A stretch of 64,000 nt of DNA from Allacma fusca (lineage: Eukaryota; Arthropoda; Collembola; Symphypleona; Sminthuridae), in contig OX359246.1 in assembly GCA_947179485.1 (NCBI GenBank), positions 24,862,001 through 24,926,000 on the forward strand, in the 5' to 3' direction. Shown here piece after piece: positions 1 to 12,110 of the stretch (its first letter is position 1; each line of letters opens with the position of its first letter). The position numbers were made by a program, and so were the translations under genes. The notes under the pieces were generated by a model that ran no database searches, was not told where the DNA came from, and worked only from the letters and a program-made list of their open reading frames with translations.

Positions 1-1140
1 TTAAGATTAAGTATGACGTTATTGGGAGAACTTGATTGGATTAAATCTTTCATAAAATATATAGAAATTACGAGCAAAAACATGAGTTACATACGTTGAT
101 GGTGAGAGCTACGTACATTGTCGTGGAGGAAAAATGGAGTCATAGTTGGAGAGGAGCTAAATAAGGTTCCCGGCAACGAATAAATTTCCAGCAACGATGA
201 AAATAGTATTATGGCCGGAGGTTACAAGCCAGGTGCAATGGATGTCAGAAGTTTTTCCTGAATTATCACATTTACCAAAAGTGACTCAGGAATTTGGAGT
301 CAGGACGATCGAGGCAGCTGGGAAATGCCAGCACGATCGAAACGTTAGGGTGAAGATGGCTGACGACATGGAGCAAGAACATCAAGCAGAGGAGCAGCCA
401 ATCCCAGAGCAGGTAGCCGAAAGGGAAGAAAATGACCGACCAATGGGAGACGAGGAGTCTGAAGTGGACTCAAGGAGACGCGAACGATTTGGAAAAGGAG
501 ACAAATAGTTGGATCGAGACCTGAAGGAGAGCAGACAGGTTTTAATTGGACTAACAGTGGGCGATGGTGTTCGTGGACGAGTGGGATTGATGGAACAAAT
601 TGAACTACAAGGATGATTAGCCATAACCTCCCGAAAAAATGATTTAAGATTCCTTCTATAGAAATGGCCAATGATATGTTATTACGTTTATTTAATCATC
701 CGAAATAGAATGAGATTGGAATTCCGTTCATTAATCCGTAATTAATTTTGAAGGCAGAAAATTCTTTCGGGTACTCCACTGGCTAGGTCGTGTACACAAG
801 ACTCATGCAAAATCCTTGATTTACCAGCATCTTTAGAAACCTCATGTCTGAACCCATCTCCTGGCTCGAACCGCTAATATAGCTAAAATTGGGAATGTAC
901 GTACATTTTGTATATTTTAATTATTTTTGTGGAGTTTACCCGACAACGGATAAGTAACCACGAAGCTTAATTTTGCTACTTGTAATGTAAATCTAGAGGC
1001 TCTGACTAACCAAAGAAATGCTGCAGAAACCCGAAAGCCAGCGCCCAGATTGCTGTTACAGAACTCTCTGGACGCCAAAATTTCACCCAAACAATTTAAG
1101 GACGGCTGATGATATAATTGTGTGTGTAAAAATACCTATA
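1..1140. other. No gene recognised
   Basis: One 103-codon frame at 197-508 is rich in Glu, Asp and Arg in its second half. It has no recognisable domain, splice context or paralogue in the window, so I do not call it a gene. The sequence around 970-1,130 precedes the DUF229 fragment and may hold more of it in decayed form, but I could not follow a frame. Confidence 0.4.
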
Positions 1141-1220
1141 CTAAATTATAGCGCGGATTACTGAATATACTCCTGCTGAGATTAATAAATGGCTTTCTGA
1201 AATATTTAACCCTGGACGAT

Positions 1221-1740
1221 TTGAAATCGATTTCAGAAAGTAAAACTGCAGGCTTTAAATTTTTCCTAGGGTGTAGATCCTTATTACACTCTCTGGTGGA
1301 GAAGGTAGTTGTTCTTTGGAAGTACAGTACCAACAACACAATTATCTTCGTCATGGGGGATTACGGCAATCGTTTGCATCCATTTGTCGATACTTTCCAG
1401 GAATATCAAGAAATGAGCCTCCCAAATTATAGGGAAAATTTGGGAGTCCCAATGACTGATATATGGCTACATCCAACAATCAGAGAAAGTAAGCCGGAGT
1501 GGCCAATCAATTTGAAAACAAACGCTCACAGATTAGTGTCTCCCTTAGATCTGCTCGCAACGCTTCAGGATATCCTAGCAATGTCAGGAGACGCCTTGGA
1601 AAATATAGTAAATCACGCCAGTTCAAACCTAACCGAGCTTGTCTGTTTTCGGAATTGTTCTAACAAATCTGACCTGTGAGTCAGTTTACATCCAAGATCA
1701 GTATTGTCATTGCGGCGTGACTGCCGATCTGTACATAAGG
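1221..1740 (+). pseudogene. DUF229 (sulfatase-like) C-terminal fragment, broken
   Basis: The frame 1221-1679 encodes the C-terminal half of a DUF229 protein, a metazoan family of the alkaline phosphatase/sulfatase fold usually of more than 500 residues. The recognisable order is a strand ending in VMGDYG (family consensus is close to DHG), a block around NLGVPMTDIWLHP matching the part of the family that normally reads RLPF..LP, then RLVSPLDLLATLQDIL, matching the conserved RLTTPFDIHMTL..IL segment. A TGA at 1677 ends the frame, but the next frame continues with a Cys-rich stretch (YCHCG) like the normal C-terminus, so a frameshift is likely. No upstream catalytic exons were found. The His of the metal-binding DHG is Tyr here. 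Family assignment is from memory of the consensus; the activity of DUF229 proteins is unknown. Confidence 0.55.
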
Positions 1741-2236
1741 ATAGTGCCTTAAACGGGTGAACTCCTCTGAGTAGTAGTGGAACCTCCGGCGTCCTTCCGA
1801 CATATCGTTCGGTATTTTCGTGGTTTATTCGATTAGACGGATACTGCGGAAATTATTGGGGGAGTGGAGAGAAGTTCTGAGTATCAAAAGGCTAGTAAAT
1901 GTGTCCACAATTTGAATCTCGACCAGTATTTTGGTACTGTAATAAGGATTACTTCCAGGAGGAGTTAAGACAGAAGGAAAGCGAAAAGAGGAAACTGTTG
2001 GACAGGAGGAAAGCGATCACAAAATAGAGTAAGACAATTTGACAATAAAATATAAACAGCAAATATACTATCACGCTTGAGCAACCTGAAACACAACTAA
2101 CAATAAGACAAGCATGTTTGAAAGGGTCGCTGTTCGATTTACAACTTTGGAGCTATAAGCTATGGAGCTTACTGGGGCGCAGTTTCGGATCTCGAAAGAT
2201 TTTCGTTTATTACCAGACGTGAATTGTAACACATTT

Positions 2237-3618
2237 TTAAAAATAAATGAGCATAGAGACAGAATTTATAATTATGATGCTAGCGATAGATATCCCAGTT
2301 GTTTGTGCCATTCCGAAATAGGAACCTAACATTACTTGTAAGGGTTTGCATGACCTCAGGAGCATCCCTAGCTCTTGCCTCTGCAGTCCTCGGAGCTCTG
2401 AACTGTTATAAAGACGCTGGCGGAGTTCCTCATTGGACAGTTCCAGCTGAGTGGCTAGCAGGGGAAAAACTCGGAGACTCATGAACATAGACGATAACGC
2501 AGGTCCGGCATAGCTCAGATAATCCCGAAATGGGATTTTACCCAGGAAGCGTACCGACCCATACCAGCTGACAATCCCGGTGATCATGAACGCCAGTGTG
2601 ATCATTGGATATACGATTGTTGAGAAGACGAAGTTATGCAGCTGGTTGAGTATCTGAAGCTGTCTAAACTCCTGAAAGGATTTGATTACATCGTGCGACG
2701 GTTTCTTAATCCTAGGGAATATTAATTATTAAATCCATAAAATGATAATAATAACTCAAATAAATGTCAATAAATTCAGCGGGATTTTGCTTTCCCAAAA
2801 ACAATTACCTATGAGTCAGCACAATATTTACAGTCTCAATGTATACAAATACGAGAATCCCTATCAGATTGATTGTAACGATGAAGTTTAAAGCCCATTG
2901 AAATGTAAACCAAGTGAAGAAAAATTTGAGCAGTGGTGTTTGCTTTTCTGGGAGCACTAATGACAACCAATGTTTATGGGAGTTCGAGTGAGACACTGCT
3001 GTGAAGGCGTTGATCAAATATCTTCCAAACATATACGGAATCACGATCTTAATTAATTTATAATCCTTTTGATTCAGGAGTTTTCTCTCTAAAACCACAT
3101 CGTTTCAAGTATAAAATTAATTTTGTATTAATTACTTTCAAACACCATGAAATTTCGTTTTAACAAATATACCTTCCAAGGTTTCTTTGACTGTTTGGAA
3201 GAATACAATATTTGTGGGCTAATAGAGAAAAAATAATATAAATACCTGCAAGTTTTGAGCGAAGCGATGCCAAAAGGTTGAACATCAAAACATACTCTTC
3301 GTGGTAAAACATAGCATTCATAGTTAAGAAAAAAATCAAGACTGCGGGAAGAATTTGTGTAAAAATCAACGAAAAATATCTAATATTTTCAGGTGACAAT
3401 GAGCCCCCCTCAATCCCATGACTGAAGAAAGTTATCAACCGAAATAAAAGATACATGGCTTGAATCACTACTACGCTGCCGTTTGAAAAGTACCAATAAC
3501 ATTTATTAAAAATGTTCCCACTGTAAAGAATGTCTCCTTTGAAGAAACAAGGAATCATTTTTAGCTTGTATGCAAGCAATATGATTTTCCTTGAATTCGG
3601 CAACGTTTCAAAGGACAT
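2237..3618 (-). CDS. Gustatory-receptor-like 7TM chemoreceptor, copy A
   Basis: A three-exon gene encoding 375 aa, the usual size for insect-type gustatory receptors, which are membrane ligand-gated channels. Exons on the minus strand are 3618-3246 (373 nt), 3088-2809 (280 nt) and 2711-2237 (475 nt). Introns begin GT and end AG, with phases 1 and 2. Hydrophobic segments are spread through all three exons, consistent with seven membrane spans. The C-terminal exon has the family layout: a charged loop (ELRGLQRQEL), LLRSCKP, then a final membrane segment ending MLIYF. The canonical TYhhhhhQF signature is not present as such; IN and YF occupy the matching places. Exon lengths are identical to copy B at 22,326-23,728. 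It lies head-to-head with the NRF-6-like pseudogene at 7,542. The frame is open throughout, so it is probably functional. Family assignment rests on size, topology and the C-terminus; an odorant-receptor relative is less likely. Confidence 0.7.
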
Positions 3619-3639
3619 CCCGTGGAGTCAGTTTAAACA

Positions 3640-4329
3640 AATTGATTTGTAACGGAATAATTTTTGGCTTGTAAGTAACCTGGGTGAGACCAAGTTTCAT
3701 GAAGGAATGAATTTATACATTGCTGAAGCCATAATATTACTCCAAACAAATCGGCCTACCAGCCCTGTACACGTTTTAGATAATTCTTCTCAAACAACAA
3801 TCAATCAATTATTTGTCAATAGTTCATGTGATTGTAAGCACCCATAACGGGAATTAATTTAAAACTATCGTGCCAGTATTTCTGAAAGTTCAAATGAACA
3901 GGGTTCCTCTTCAACAACAGGGCAGTTAAAATAATTATGACGGTGATTACACATTGCTCAGAGATGTATATATGTATCTATGTATTCCTTTCAATTGCCT
4001 AAAGATTAATTACGACGTTATCAACAGAACTTGATTGGATTAAATATTTCGTAAAATGTAGAGAAAATACGAGCAAAAACATGAGTCACGATGATGGTGA
4101 GAGGTATATTTTAAATAGTCCAATTAAAAAATGTAATTTTCTGAATTTACCTGGCTTGCATCCAAGCAACGGGGGTATACAAGAACTATATCTAATTTTG
4201 TGGAGGCAGGTGCAAATTAAATTAATGCTCTCACTCTGCTGCTCTTAACTGAATTGTTTATACATGTATAGTACAATTTGTAGTACATCTTTATTGCATG
4301 ATGTTGTGAACTTACGGAAGATGTTATCC
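3640..4329. other. Receptor upstream region, no gene
   Basis: AT-rich DNA upstream of receptor copy A, clearly matching 23,740-24,430 upstream of copy B with small indels. It is shared promoter and intergenic sequence of the duplicated unit. No open frame or RNA gene was recognised. Confidence 0.6.
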
Positions 4330-4337
4330 TATTTGCC

Positions 4338-5874
4338 CAGAGATGCGCAAAGGAAATAGCCTTCCTTCAAGCCTTTGAAGGCGAAAATTCAGTAAAAATT
4401 TCCCCTTCAACATGTCGTGGAATGAAGCCCTCTAAAAAATCTGCCTTCCTTCACCCTTCCTTTCAAAATACATACACTCATTTTTGCCATCAGCCTTCAT
4501 CTAAAAATAGCTTTCCTTCAATTTTAAACTGCAACCCGCTTAGAAACGTTTTGCACCACCCTGATTCGGTGCAGTGAAGATAGCGGCACACAATGTCAGT
4601 TGTGAGTTCACGAATTGGCTGTATTCTTGCGCTAGCAGCAAAACGTCGTTGCATATGCAGTGCTTTCATGTTATAGATATTTCGTGTAGCTGGAAGCCTT
4701 TACGGCCTTAAGCCGGGTTTATAGTTTCACTTTTGCCTTCCCTTTCCGTTACTTCTGCTGCGGGTCAAAAATGAGATTCCTTCGATATATTTATACTTTC
4801 ATCTGATCAAGAAGTGATTTTTGCGTTTCGTTTCCCTTATTCGTTGCCGCGTTAATAAATGAATGAAAGTATAAACTGATTACCTGTTGTATTCTAGCCA
4901 ACATGAATTTTGATCAAGATTTTTTTAAAAAGGTTCTCGGATATTACTTTTATAAATTCAAAAATAGTGGATTACGGTTTATGTACGTTAGACCAATATT
5001 TCGTACACGAAACAGTGGTGAATCGATTTTAACGAACGATTGAGGTCTTGAGAATTCCGAGTATCATCATAAATATTTAGGCAAGTACACAGTATGATGT
5101 AAAAATACATGTAAAGATAATTAAAATATATCGCAGAATGAACAAGTAACACTTTGACTAATTACATCTAAAAAAACTTGAAAACAAGATATTCCATTAA
5201 ATTGCTCACACTCATTTAATAACTCCTCGTGACCGTTTGGCCATAATATTGAGGTAGGAAAAATTCCGGGATAATTAATTTGCAATTAATTTGATGTATA
5301 TATAAAAATTAGACACTGCAATTATTCCTAAAATTTTATATTTTTATATGTATTTAGCTACAGGATGCAAACAGGAATATTTAGCGCAGAACTACAAAAT
5401 TTAATTTGTTTTATAAGTACTTATAACTGTGTATTCACTAGTTACTTATTTTTTCCTTTGCCATGAAGTTGAACTGGTTCAACTTGTAGGAAAAGGAAGA
5501 AAAAAGGACACTTTCGCGCCCGAACTGAAAGTATAAATGGCTTCGCGCATGAAATGAAAAGCACGTGAGCATCAAATTATTTGTGAGGGATTACTCGCAG
5601 CAAACGCAAAGTATAAATGCTCGAAAAAGGAAAATTTCATGAAAAGTAAAGGAAAATGAAGGGAAAGTGAAACTATAAACCCAGCTTTAGAAGGCTAATA
5701 TTTAGGAACCCTTCCTTCAGAACCCTTCACTGCGAGTTTTTGTGAAGGCTTCCTTCAGCCTTCAGAAAAAAGTATCCCCATCCTTCCATTCCTTATGCAA
5801 CGTTAAGAAAGTTACCTTTCCGCCTTCAAGGAAGCCTTCTTGGAAGGCTAGCCTTCGAAGACTGCGCATCTCTG
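4338..5874. mobile_element. Non-autonomous hAT-type element (CCTTCC repeats) with nested MITE
   Basis: The termini are inverted repeats: left CAGAGATGCGCA, right TGCGCATCTCTG. An 8-bp duplication TATTTGCC lies at 4330-4337 and 5875-5882. Unit B at the matching place (around 25,930) reads as an uninterrupted site, which supports insertion. Both subterminal regions consist of degenerate CCTTCCTTCA/GAAGGC-type motifs. There is no transposase. CAG termini and an 8-bp duplication indicate the hAT superfamily. A second element is nested at 4711-5686. Confidence 0.88.
4711..5686. mobile_element. Nested Harbinger-like MITE
   Basis: Sits inside the hAT-type element. The ends are AGCCGGGTTTATAGTTTCAC on the left and, on the opposite strand of the right end, AGCTGGGTTTATAGTTTCAC, flanked by TTA on both sides (4708-4710, 5687-5689). 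A 3-bp TTA/TAA duplication is typical of PIF/Harbinger. The interior is AT-rich and non-coding. Superfamily assignment is an inference from the duplication length. Confidence 0.7.
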
Positions 5875-5882
5875 TATTTGCC

Positions 5883-7541
5883 ACAAATAAATGGTAGCCA
5901 AAAATCTTATGTTACTCACCTTGGCGTCTAAAACTGGCATTAAACTCCCAACCTTTCCCCATATACACATGATTCTAACGCTCACATTTATCCAGAGACC
6001 TTTCAAAGAACTCCCTGGAAAGCCCATCAAATTTCTAACAGATACGTATCGAAAGATATTTCTTAAAAATATTTTTCTTGTGAATAAAAATGATCAATTT
6101 CAAATTCTTTAAAAATACCGTCTTCACCACAACAACTCTCGGCTCATACCCTTGTGACCAACAAATTTGGCGTAGGTCAATGAAGAAAATGTAAAAAAAA
6201 TACGGTGGGTGACTTAATGTCGATTAGAAGTAAGAATTTTGTAGGAGAACCTTTGTACGTAATTATATTAATTGAACTTTATCCACCGTTTTTGCGGACA
6301 TTTTGCAGCCCCGGGTTAGTATTCATTTTGCGATAATAAATAAATACATACCTCTGTTAAGAAGCCGCCTATTTAGATTCTTTAGATGTTTTGAAACTTA
6401 GAGAGCAAATATGTGGATCTTGAGCGGTAATTAACAGATTTTCCTTAACAGGATTGTACTCATTCTTTTTATATTTGAATCATTGTACAATACAAGCGTT
6501 CGACCACCCAGAACTCCATATAAGCTGGAAGAGTGTGACTGTACACAAAGGCAGCATCCACAATTAAAGTCTAAAGTGTGGGAACCGTGAGTTCCCAGGA
6601 GTTCCTGAGTTTATTTACATGAGTCTAACCAACATTTGATTCTCATAAAGATTATGATTACTTCACATTCAATTACTATAAATCCTTTGACTTTGCATAT
6701 TTATTACAGTTCCATGTTAATTGTGAGACTAAACTGTGTAACCTTATATAATATTTTGACATAATCTCTTGACATTCACATTTCACATCTCAGCACGGTG
6801 TAATCTGAACCATCCTTTTCGGACCAATTCCAACATTTCTTTCGATGTAATAATAATTGTGAGGTTTCTTTAATTATGTTTACCTTACACATGTACTCAA
6901 AACTTATTTTTCCTGAGGCCATGTATGTACATGTGTATGTATTGTTATTTTTTGTGTGGGATACTGGAAGACGAGGTTCTTAAGTAATTGCTATATGGCT
7001 TACATATAGCTCCTATGTGATGTAATATTTTTTATACGTTTATGAGCAAGTGTCCCTAATTATTATTCTAGTGGAATTTCCTAGTAATGTTCTCAATATC
7101 TCATTCATGCTATTGTAGGAAATTTACTCTAAAAAATTCTATTTTGAAGTTCCTTCCTGGAATTTGCACTATTAATGCACCGTCAGTTGTTAGTAATTCC
7201 CTCAACAATGAAATTCAGGATGTTGCCGTTCATTGTGAAATAGTTTACACGTACAGGGAACTGTAAAGAACTGAAATCATTTCCAATTAAAATCAAATTT
7301 TTAGTATCTAGGTATTTAAGCGTGGCATTTTTTCCCTGAACGCAAATGAATTATAGTGGGAATTAAAATATTGTACGTAAATCACTCTGTGTTGAATCCA
7401 GAATTCTAGTTCGGTGTTCCTCCTTCCCGAAGATACCCTGAGTTTCAGTCCTTAATAATTCCAACTTTAGTAAGTCCTTTTGACAACCCACAATATCAGA
7501 ATACAATTTCTTCCTCATCCCAATAGGGTCAAAGGGTCAAC
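5883..7541. other. Intergenic region between divergent receptor and acyltransferase genes, unit A
   Basis: Aligns with about 25,930-29,160 in unit B, which contains an extra 1.65-kb block with a hAT MITE. The stretch 6,400-6,800 is especially well conserved between units. It holds no open frame of substance and probably includes the 5' regulatory DNA of the NRF-6-like gene. Confidence 0.55.
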
Positions 7542-8977
7542 ATGGAAAAGCCCCGGTTGACAGGTTAGCTATTTTCCCAAGCTTTTAGGGCATTCAAAAA
7601 CCTAGGTCCAATGAGTTTAGTTATGATTTTCGGACAGAATCTTATTTTTACTTCCAGGACTTTTGAACGGACTGCTGATTCTTTATATTACATTCCAACA
7701 AGTGCAATCACAAGGCTCATTTGATTTAAATACCCAAATTTTCAAAAACGTTGAACACCATTTCCAATTTTTCCGTGAAAAATGGCTGATGCTCCATGAG
7801 AAAAAAGAGGATGGAGGAGAAAAAATCAGAGAGTTTACAAGGGAATTTAAAATGTCAAACATACTAAGGGATAATTTAGAGTCTGAAATATTTCTTAACT
7901 TAATATTGGATATTGTGACCAAGTCATGTTCAGATCATGTAAGATGGATTATTTCGAGAGTAACTTCTGGAAATCACGAGCTCGGGAAGGATGGATCTGT
8001 TTATCGGTGTACACATTTTATTTGGTTATTTAATTTCTGCAGTGCCCGATTCAAACGGAAAGTTGACTCCAATCTTTTTTAGTGTTCACTTTTCAGCACC
8101 AGGAGATTACTCTATGAGTTCGAGGCTTACAGATCTTGTACATGTTCATGTTAAACTGAGTGCGAGTTCAATTTCTAAATTTTACCGGGGTGTGCCCTTG
8201 TGACATATTTTGTGCTGAAAGAGTTAGATAAAAGTGGGGGTAAACTCAGCTACCCATTATTTGTATTAGACCGATTGTTAAGGTAAGCTTTGCATAGTAG
8301 ATGAGTTTCAAAATCATGTCTTCAAATTATAATATATATAAAGACTTTATTGACACTGCTTCTTAACAGAAGTAGCCATACATTGACTCAGTTTACTATT
8401 TCCTAGTGTATTATATCATACATGGTAGTATAATGTGTTATGAATTTCTATATAAATGATTATTACATATTAAAGCGCATATTAAACTGATCACAGAATT
8501 TTGAAGGATTTTATTGTTCACACCAATGATTTAGAAAAATTACAGCAGATGGTTTTTCATGTTCCTACAAGTTCACAGCAGGATTTGCCGCCACATTGCT
8601 CCCGTACTTGGGCAGTGGCCCATTTTGGTACGTGGTCGAAGGTGAAAGTGAAGCTTGTGGACGACATTGGGGGCACAAAATTCTTTTTATCAATAACTTT
8701 ATGAGCTATGAGGATACTCAAATGGTAAGACAATTCCCCGATATTGTAGTGGTGTTGATCAATTGATAATGAAACGATTGGGTTTGTAGTGCAATCCAGC
8801 GTCCTGCTACCTGGCCAACGACACCCAGATTTACCTCCTAGCTCCCTTGGTGATCTTACCATTATGGAGAAAAAAAGGTTGAGGCTAGCTTTAACTGGTA
8901 TCCTCGGTTTGCTTTCCGTGATTATACCCGGAATCATCAAAGCTAACAAGAACTTACCAGCGGTCTTCACCTATAGC

Positions 8978-10224
8978 CAGGCCTGGCATTCAAGTTCAAG
9001 TAAAACTTGACAAGTTCATGTCAAGTTCAAGTTCAAGTCAAATTCGGGTCACAAGTTAATTTGAACTTGATACTGAAACCTCAAGTTCGGGTCAACATGA
9101 AATTTGAACTTGATTTTAAGGCTCGAATCAAGTTCGTGGTCAGGTCTTCATTATAGACTTGACATCAATACCATGATCAAGTTCGGATCCCATAACCCCA
9201 AAACCATGAACATGAACTTGACTTTTCATGGTCAAGTGTCAAGTTCTTATACTCATATAATACGCTGTAGATAATCGTTCTTATGCAGATGTCCTTGCTG
9301 AAGCTGTAAACGCTAATTTAAATCACAGCGTTTTCGCGTGCAAATGCTAGACCGGTATTTCTGTGTTTTCAACGAGCAACGTGTTCCGGGCTCAAATATT
9401 AGAAGCAATATCTTTCCTGTTGTATTTTCTTCTTCACAACATCTTTTTAATTTTAACTTGATTTAAATTTTTGAATAATCATATTATTTTAAAAACAACT
9501 GGAAAATGAGCACATCTGAAAAATCTCAACAGTGCGAAGAAGATGCTGATCCTGGAAGTCTAACTCCATCAAGTAGTCAGAAAAAATGGCCTAAGGTCCA
9601 CAAGCATTTCAGATTTTGCGATTCTACAAAAAAATACAGCTGCAAACACTGCTCGTAAGTGTATTCATATATATTTCAGTTGTCCTGGCACAGACTTACT
9701 AACTCCTAAAAGAATGTCAGACATCATTTGTGTTTGTCTGTGCTTGAAGGGATGGTTAAAATTCAAATCTCAAACCAATTTTGATGAAATCCGTGCCAAT
9801 GCGGTCATTCAAAAAATCATACGGGAAATCTAGTTATTTTTATATTCTCTTATTATAAGTTTTATCAATCATTACTTCTAAATTTTGATATTCAATTTTA
9901 AAAAATAAATGGAAATTAAATCTCAGGTAATTTGTTAGCCTTTCTAATTATAAGTATACATACAACACTATAACTAGAAATTCAAGTTCATGGTCAAGTT
10001 CATGGTCAAGTTCACGGTCAAGGTTTTTCTGAACTTCATGGTCAAGTTCCATTCATGGTCAAGTTCGCCGAAATTAACTTGATTATGTGAACTTGATTAC
10101 TCCGGTTCGTACCTACTTTTAAAAAATCAAGTTCAAGTTCGGATCTTAATTTTGGTGATATAATCAAGTTCGGGTCAAGTTCAAGTGCGAATCATTAGTT
10201 GAACCGAACTTGAGGCCAGCCCTG
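8978..10224 (+). mobile_element. hAT element (AAGTTCA repeats) with BED-finger exon
   Basis: Inserted in exon 9 of the copy A acyltransferase. The ends are CAGGCCTGGC and GCCAGCCCTG, with an 8-bp duplication CCTATAGC at 8970-8977 and 10225-10232. Unit B (31,975-31,987) has the uninterrupted exon. Several hundred bases at the left and about 230 at the right are dense in degenerate AAGTTCA/TGAACTTG motifs. The interior holds a short transposase-like exon, so this is probably a deletion derivative of an autonomous hAT element. Confidence 0.92.
9506..9657 (+). pseudogene. BED zinc-finger exon of hAT transposase remnant
   Basis: A 50-codon frame inside the hAT element. Its first half is acidic and serine-rich. 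Its second half has W, then HFRFCD, and ends KYSCKHCS, which fits the start of a BED-type zinc finger (aromatic residues followed by CxxC). The coding part runs straight into GTAAGT, a good splice donor; the same bases give an in-frame TAA. The rest of the finger (H-H pair) and the RNase-H-like transposase domain are missing. BED fingers bind DNA at the N-terminus of many hAT transposases. Likely inert on its own. Confidence 0.6.
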
Positions 10225-10797
10225 CCTATAGCTTAGAGTAAGCCATGTTAAAAATTTTGCTCCTTGTGAGCTAACCTGGAGGGACAAATCTCGATCAAGT
10301 TTTTTTGAATTTGGTAAATCTGGCATTGAATGGACTGTGTTGAAATATGGACGTTTGATATTGCAGCATGAAAAGCTACATGGAGGACATTTATTATAAG
10401 CCTTGGACCAGATTTGGTACGTATATCGTTGGAATTGTTTTGGGGTACTTGTTACATTCCAATTTAAAAAAACCAACGCTTTTTAGCAATCTTCCTAACA
10501 GGGATGTGAGAATAGGCTGGTTAACTAGCAATGTTGTGGCTGTTGGAATTATGTTTGGAGGAGTGTACTATTCGAATCCCGACAATGAAGACGCTATCTA
10601 TAATTCCTTCCCTTCATTCTGCTGTATACTGTGCTCTTCATCGTGTGATCTGGAGCATCTGCATTGCATGGGGCATCTTTGCTTGTGCAACAGGGAATGG
10701 GGGTCTGTTAGACACGATCCTGTCGCATAAGATTTTCGTACCCCTAGCACGTCTTACATTCGGTATTACATCCAACCTTCTGTGAAGGGTACCCGTC

Positions 10798-11737
10798 CAG
10801 AGGTGTGGAAAATACATGAAATTTATTATTGAAATACAAAATACAAATACAATTTTGGAATAGTTAAAATATAAATATAAACTACAAATACCAGGTGTAA
10901 CTTAGTGAAGATACAATATAAAATACAAATATCCAGAGTCATTTGGGCAAGATACAAAATAAAATACTTTCCTTCCAACAAAAAGAGAAAATATGAAATA
11001 AAAATACCGTATTTGAGATACGAAATACATATTAAAAATACTCTCATATTTATCTCAAAGTACATGTCTGAAATGTATGTAAAGTTTATTCTCCCAAAAT
11101 ATTTTGTATAATTAGGCCAAATAATACGGTATTTAAAAATAAATCAACTTAATAAAGGTAACTGCATGTTATTAGACTTTAGAGTTGTTCATTTGTGTGT
11201 ATCAAAGTAAATTAACATGGCCCTAGGTACAGAATATTTTTCTTTTAAACAAATAATCTTATAACTCCTGGGTAATATATTTATATTCGCGTCACTAATT
11301 TAGCTAGCTTAATAGTTCTCAGATACATTGAATTTTATGTAATTATTTATACAGTAATTTCTTCAAACCCGTCCAACAGGTTTCAAAAACTCGTTTAAAA
11401 ATGTTTTAAATTAGTGCTTTTACATTTAAAATATTTATTTGAGCATGTTTTAGAGACGGCCTTAACAATTTCCAGAGTCATGTATTTTAAAACTATATTT
11501 TGTATTTGAAATACTGACTGGGTAAATTTTAGAAGATAAATAAATACAAAATTCTATCACGTTCGTAATCTTCAAAATACGAAATATAAAATACAGTAGA
11601 CGTGTTGGTGCTGACAAAATACGAAATACAAAATACTTTAAACAATTTACGGCTAGAAAAATACCAAATACGAAATACTAAATGTATTTCAAATACTATT
11701 TCAAATACAATATTTCAAAATATTCCACACCTCTGTA
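10798..11737. mobile_element. hAT MITE of AAATAC type, copy 1
   Basis: Ends CAGAGGTGTGGAA and TTCCACACCTCTG are perfect inverted repeats, with an 8-bp duplication TACCCGTC at 10790-10797 and 11738-11745. The ends, especially the right, are a thicket of AAATACAAAATAC-like motifs; the centre is AT-rich. The element sits at the junction between duplication units A and B. Short open frames in it are repeat artefacts. A second copy lies at 27,432-28,287. Confidence 0.92.
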
Positions 11738-12110
11738 CCCGTCGACGTGTGAACATCTCTGCATTATGTGCGAGTAGTAATGGAACATCCGACCTCCTTC
11801 AGATGTAGGGTTCGGTATTCTCCTCTTTTTTCGATGCGCCGAATACAGGGGAAATTATTGGGGATGTGGAGAGAAGTTCTGAGTATCAAAAGACTAGTAA
11901 ATGTGTCCACAATTTGAATCTTGACCAGTATGGTTACTGTAAGGATTACTTCAAGGAGGAGTTAACCCAGTCGCTCAAAACTGTATGGGATTTCTATAGG
12001 GAGCAAGTTCTGTGAGAAAATGTACCAGAAATTCCATCAGCGATATAGGATCTTATAGAAATCATTCAGCTCGTCATAAAATTGCACGCGATTCTTATAA
12101 GTTAGGGTAT

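Larger units (their letters stand above)
1755..10770. repeat. Tandem segmental duplication, unit A
   Basis: This unit matches 11,745-32,515 in the same orientation and order: flanking non-coding DNA, a minus-strand receptor gene, a shared intergenic region, then a plus-strand NRF-6-like gene. Long stretches such as 6,430-6,640 against 26,388-26,600 differ at only a few positions by eye. Homology starts near 1,755 (GTAGTGGAAC region) and stops inside acyltransferase exon 10 near 10,770. After removing recent insertions and allowing for a 1.5-kb deletion here, both units come down to roughly 7.6 kb. Confidence 0.88.
7542..10785 (+). pseudogene. NRF-6-like acyltransferase, copy A, disabled
   Basis: Paralogue of the intact gene at 29,168-32,840. 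Exon 1 (7542-7563) and the start of exon 2 (from 7658) are intact. The exon 2/3 junction is then scrambled near 7,975-8,050, and the sequence jumps near 8,190 from exon 3 to the middle of exon 7, so the end of exon 3 and exons 4-6 are missing. The 3' splice site region of exon 8 is altered near 8,555. Exon 9 (from about 8,793) carries SCYLAND where copy B has SWYLAND, and a 1,247-bp hAT element splits it at 8,977. Exon 10 (from 10,367) has a five-base CTTCC duplication near 10,605 that shifts the frame, and it is cut off near 10,770 at the end of the duplication unit. Exon 11 is absent. A product is very unlikely. Confidence 0.9.

Noticed and set aside
197..508. 103-codon plus-strand frame rich in Glu and Arg
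   Set aside because: No domain, no splice or paralogue support; overlapping minus-strand frames are equally long.
9000..10215. Possible CRISPR-like array because of spaced AAGTTCA repeats
   Set aside because: Repeats are short, degenerate and irregular, and the whole is bounded by hAT ends with an 8-bp duplication in a eukaryotic gene.
10826..11111. Short frames on both strands in the AAATAC region
   Set aside because: They are by-products of the AT-rich repeat structure of a hAT MITE.
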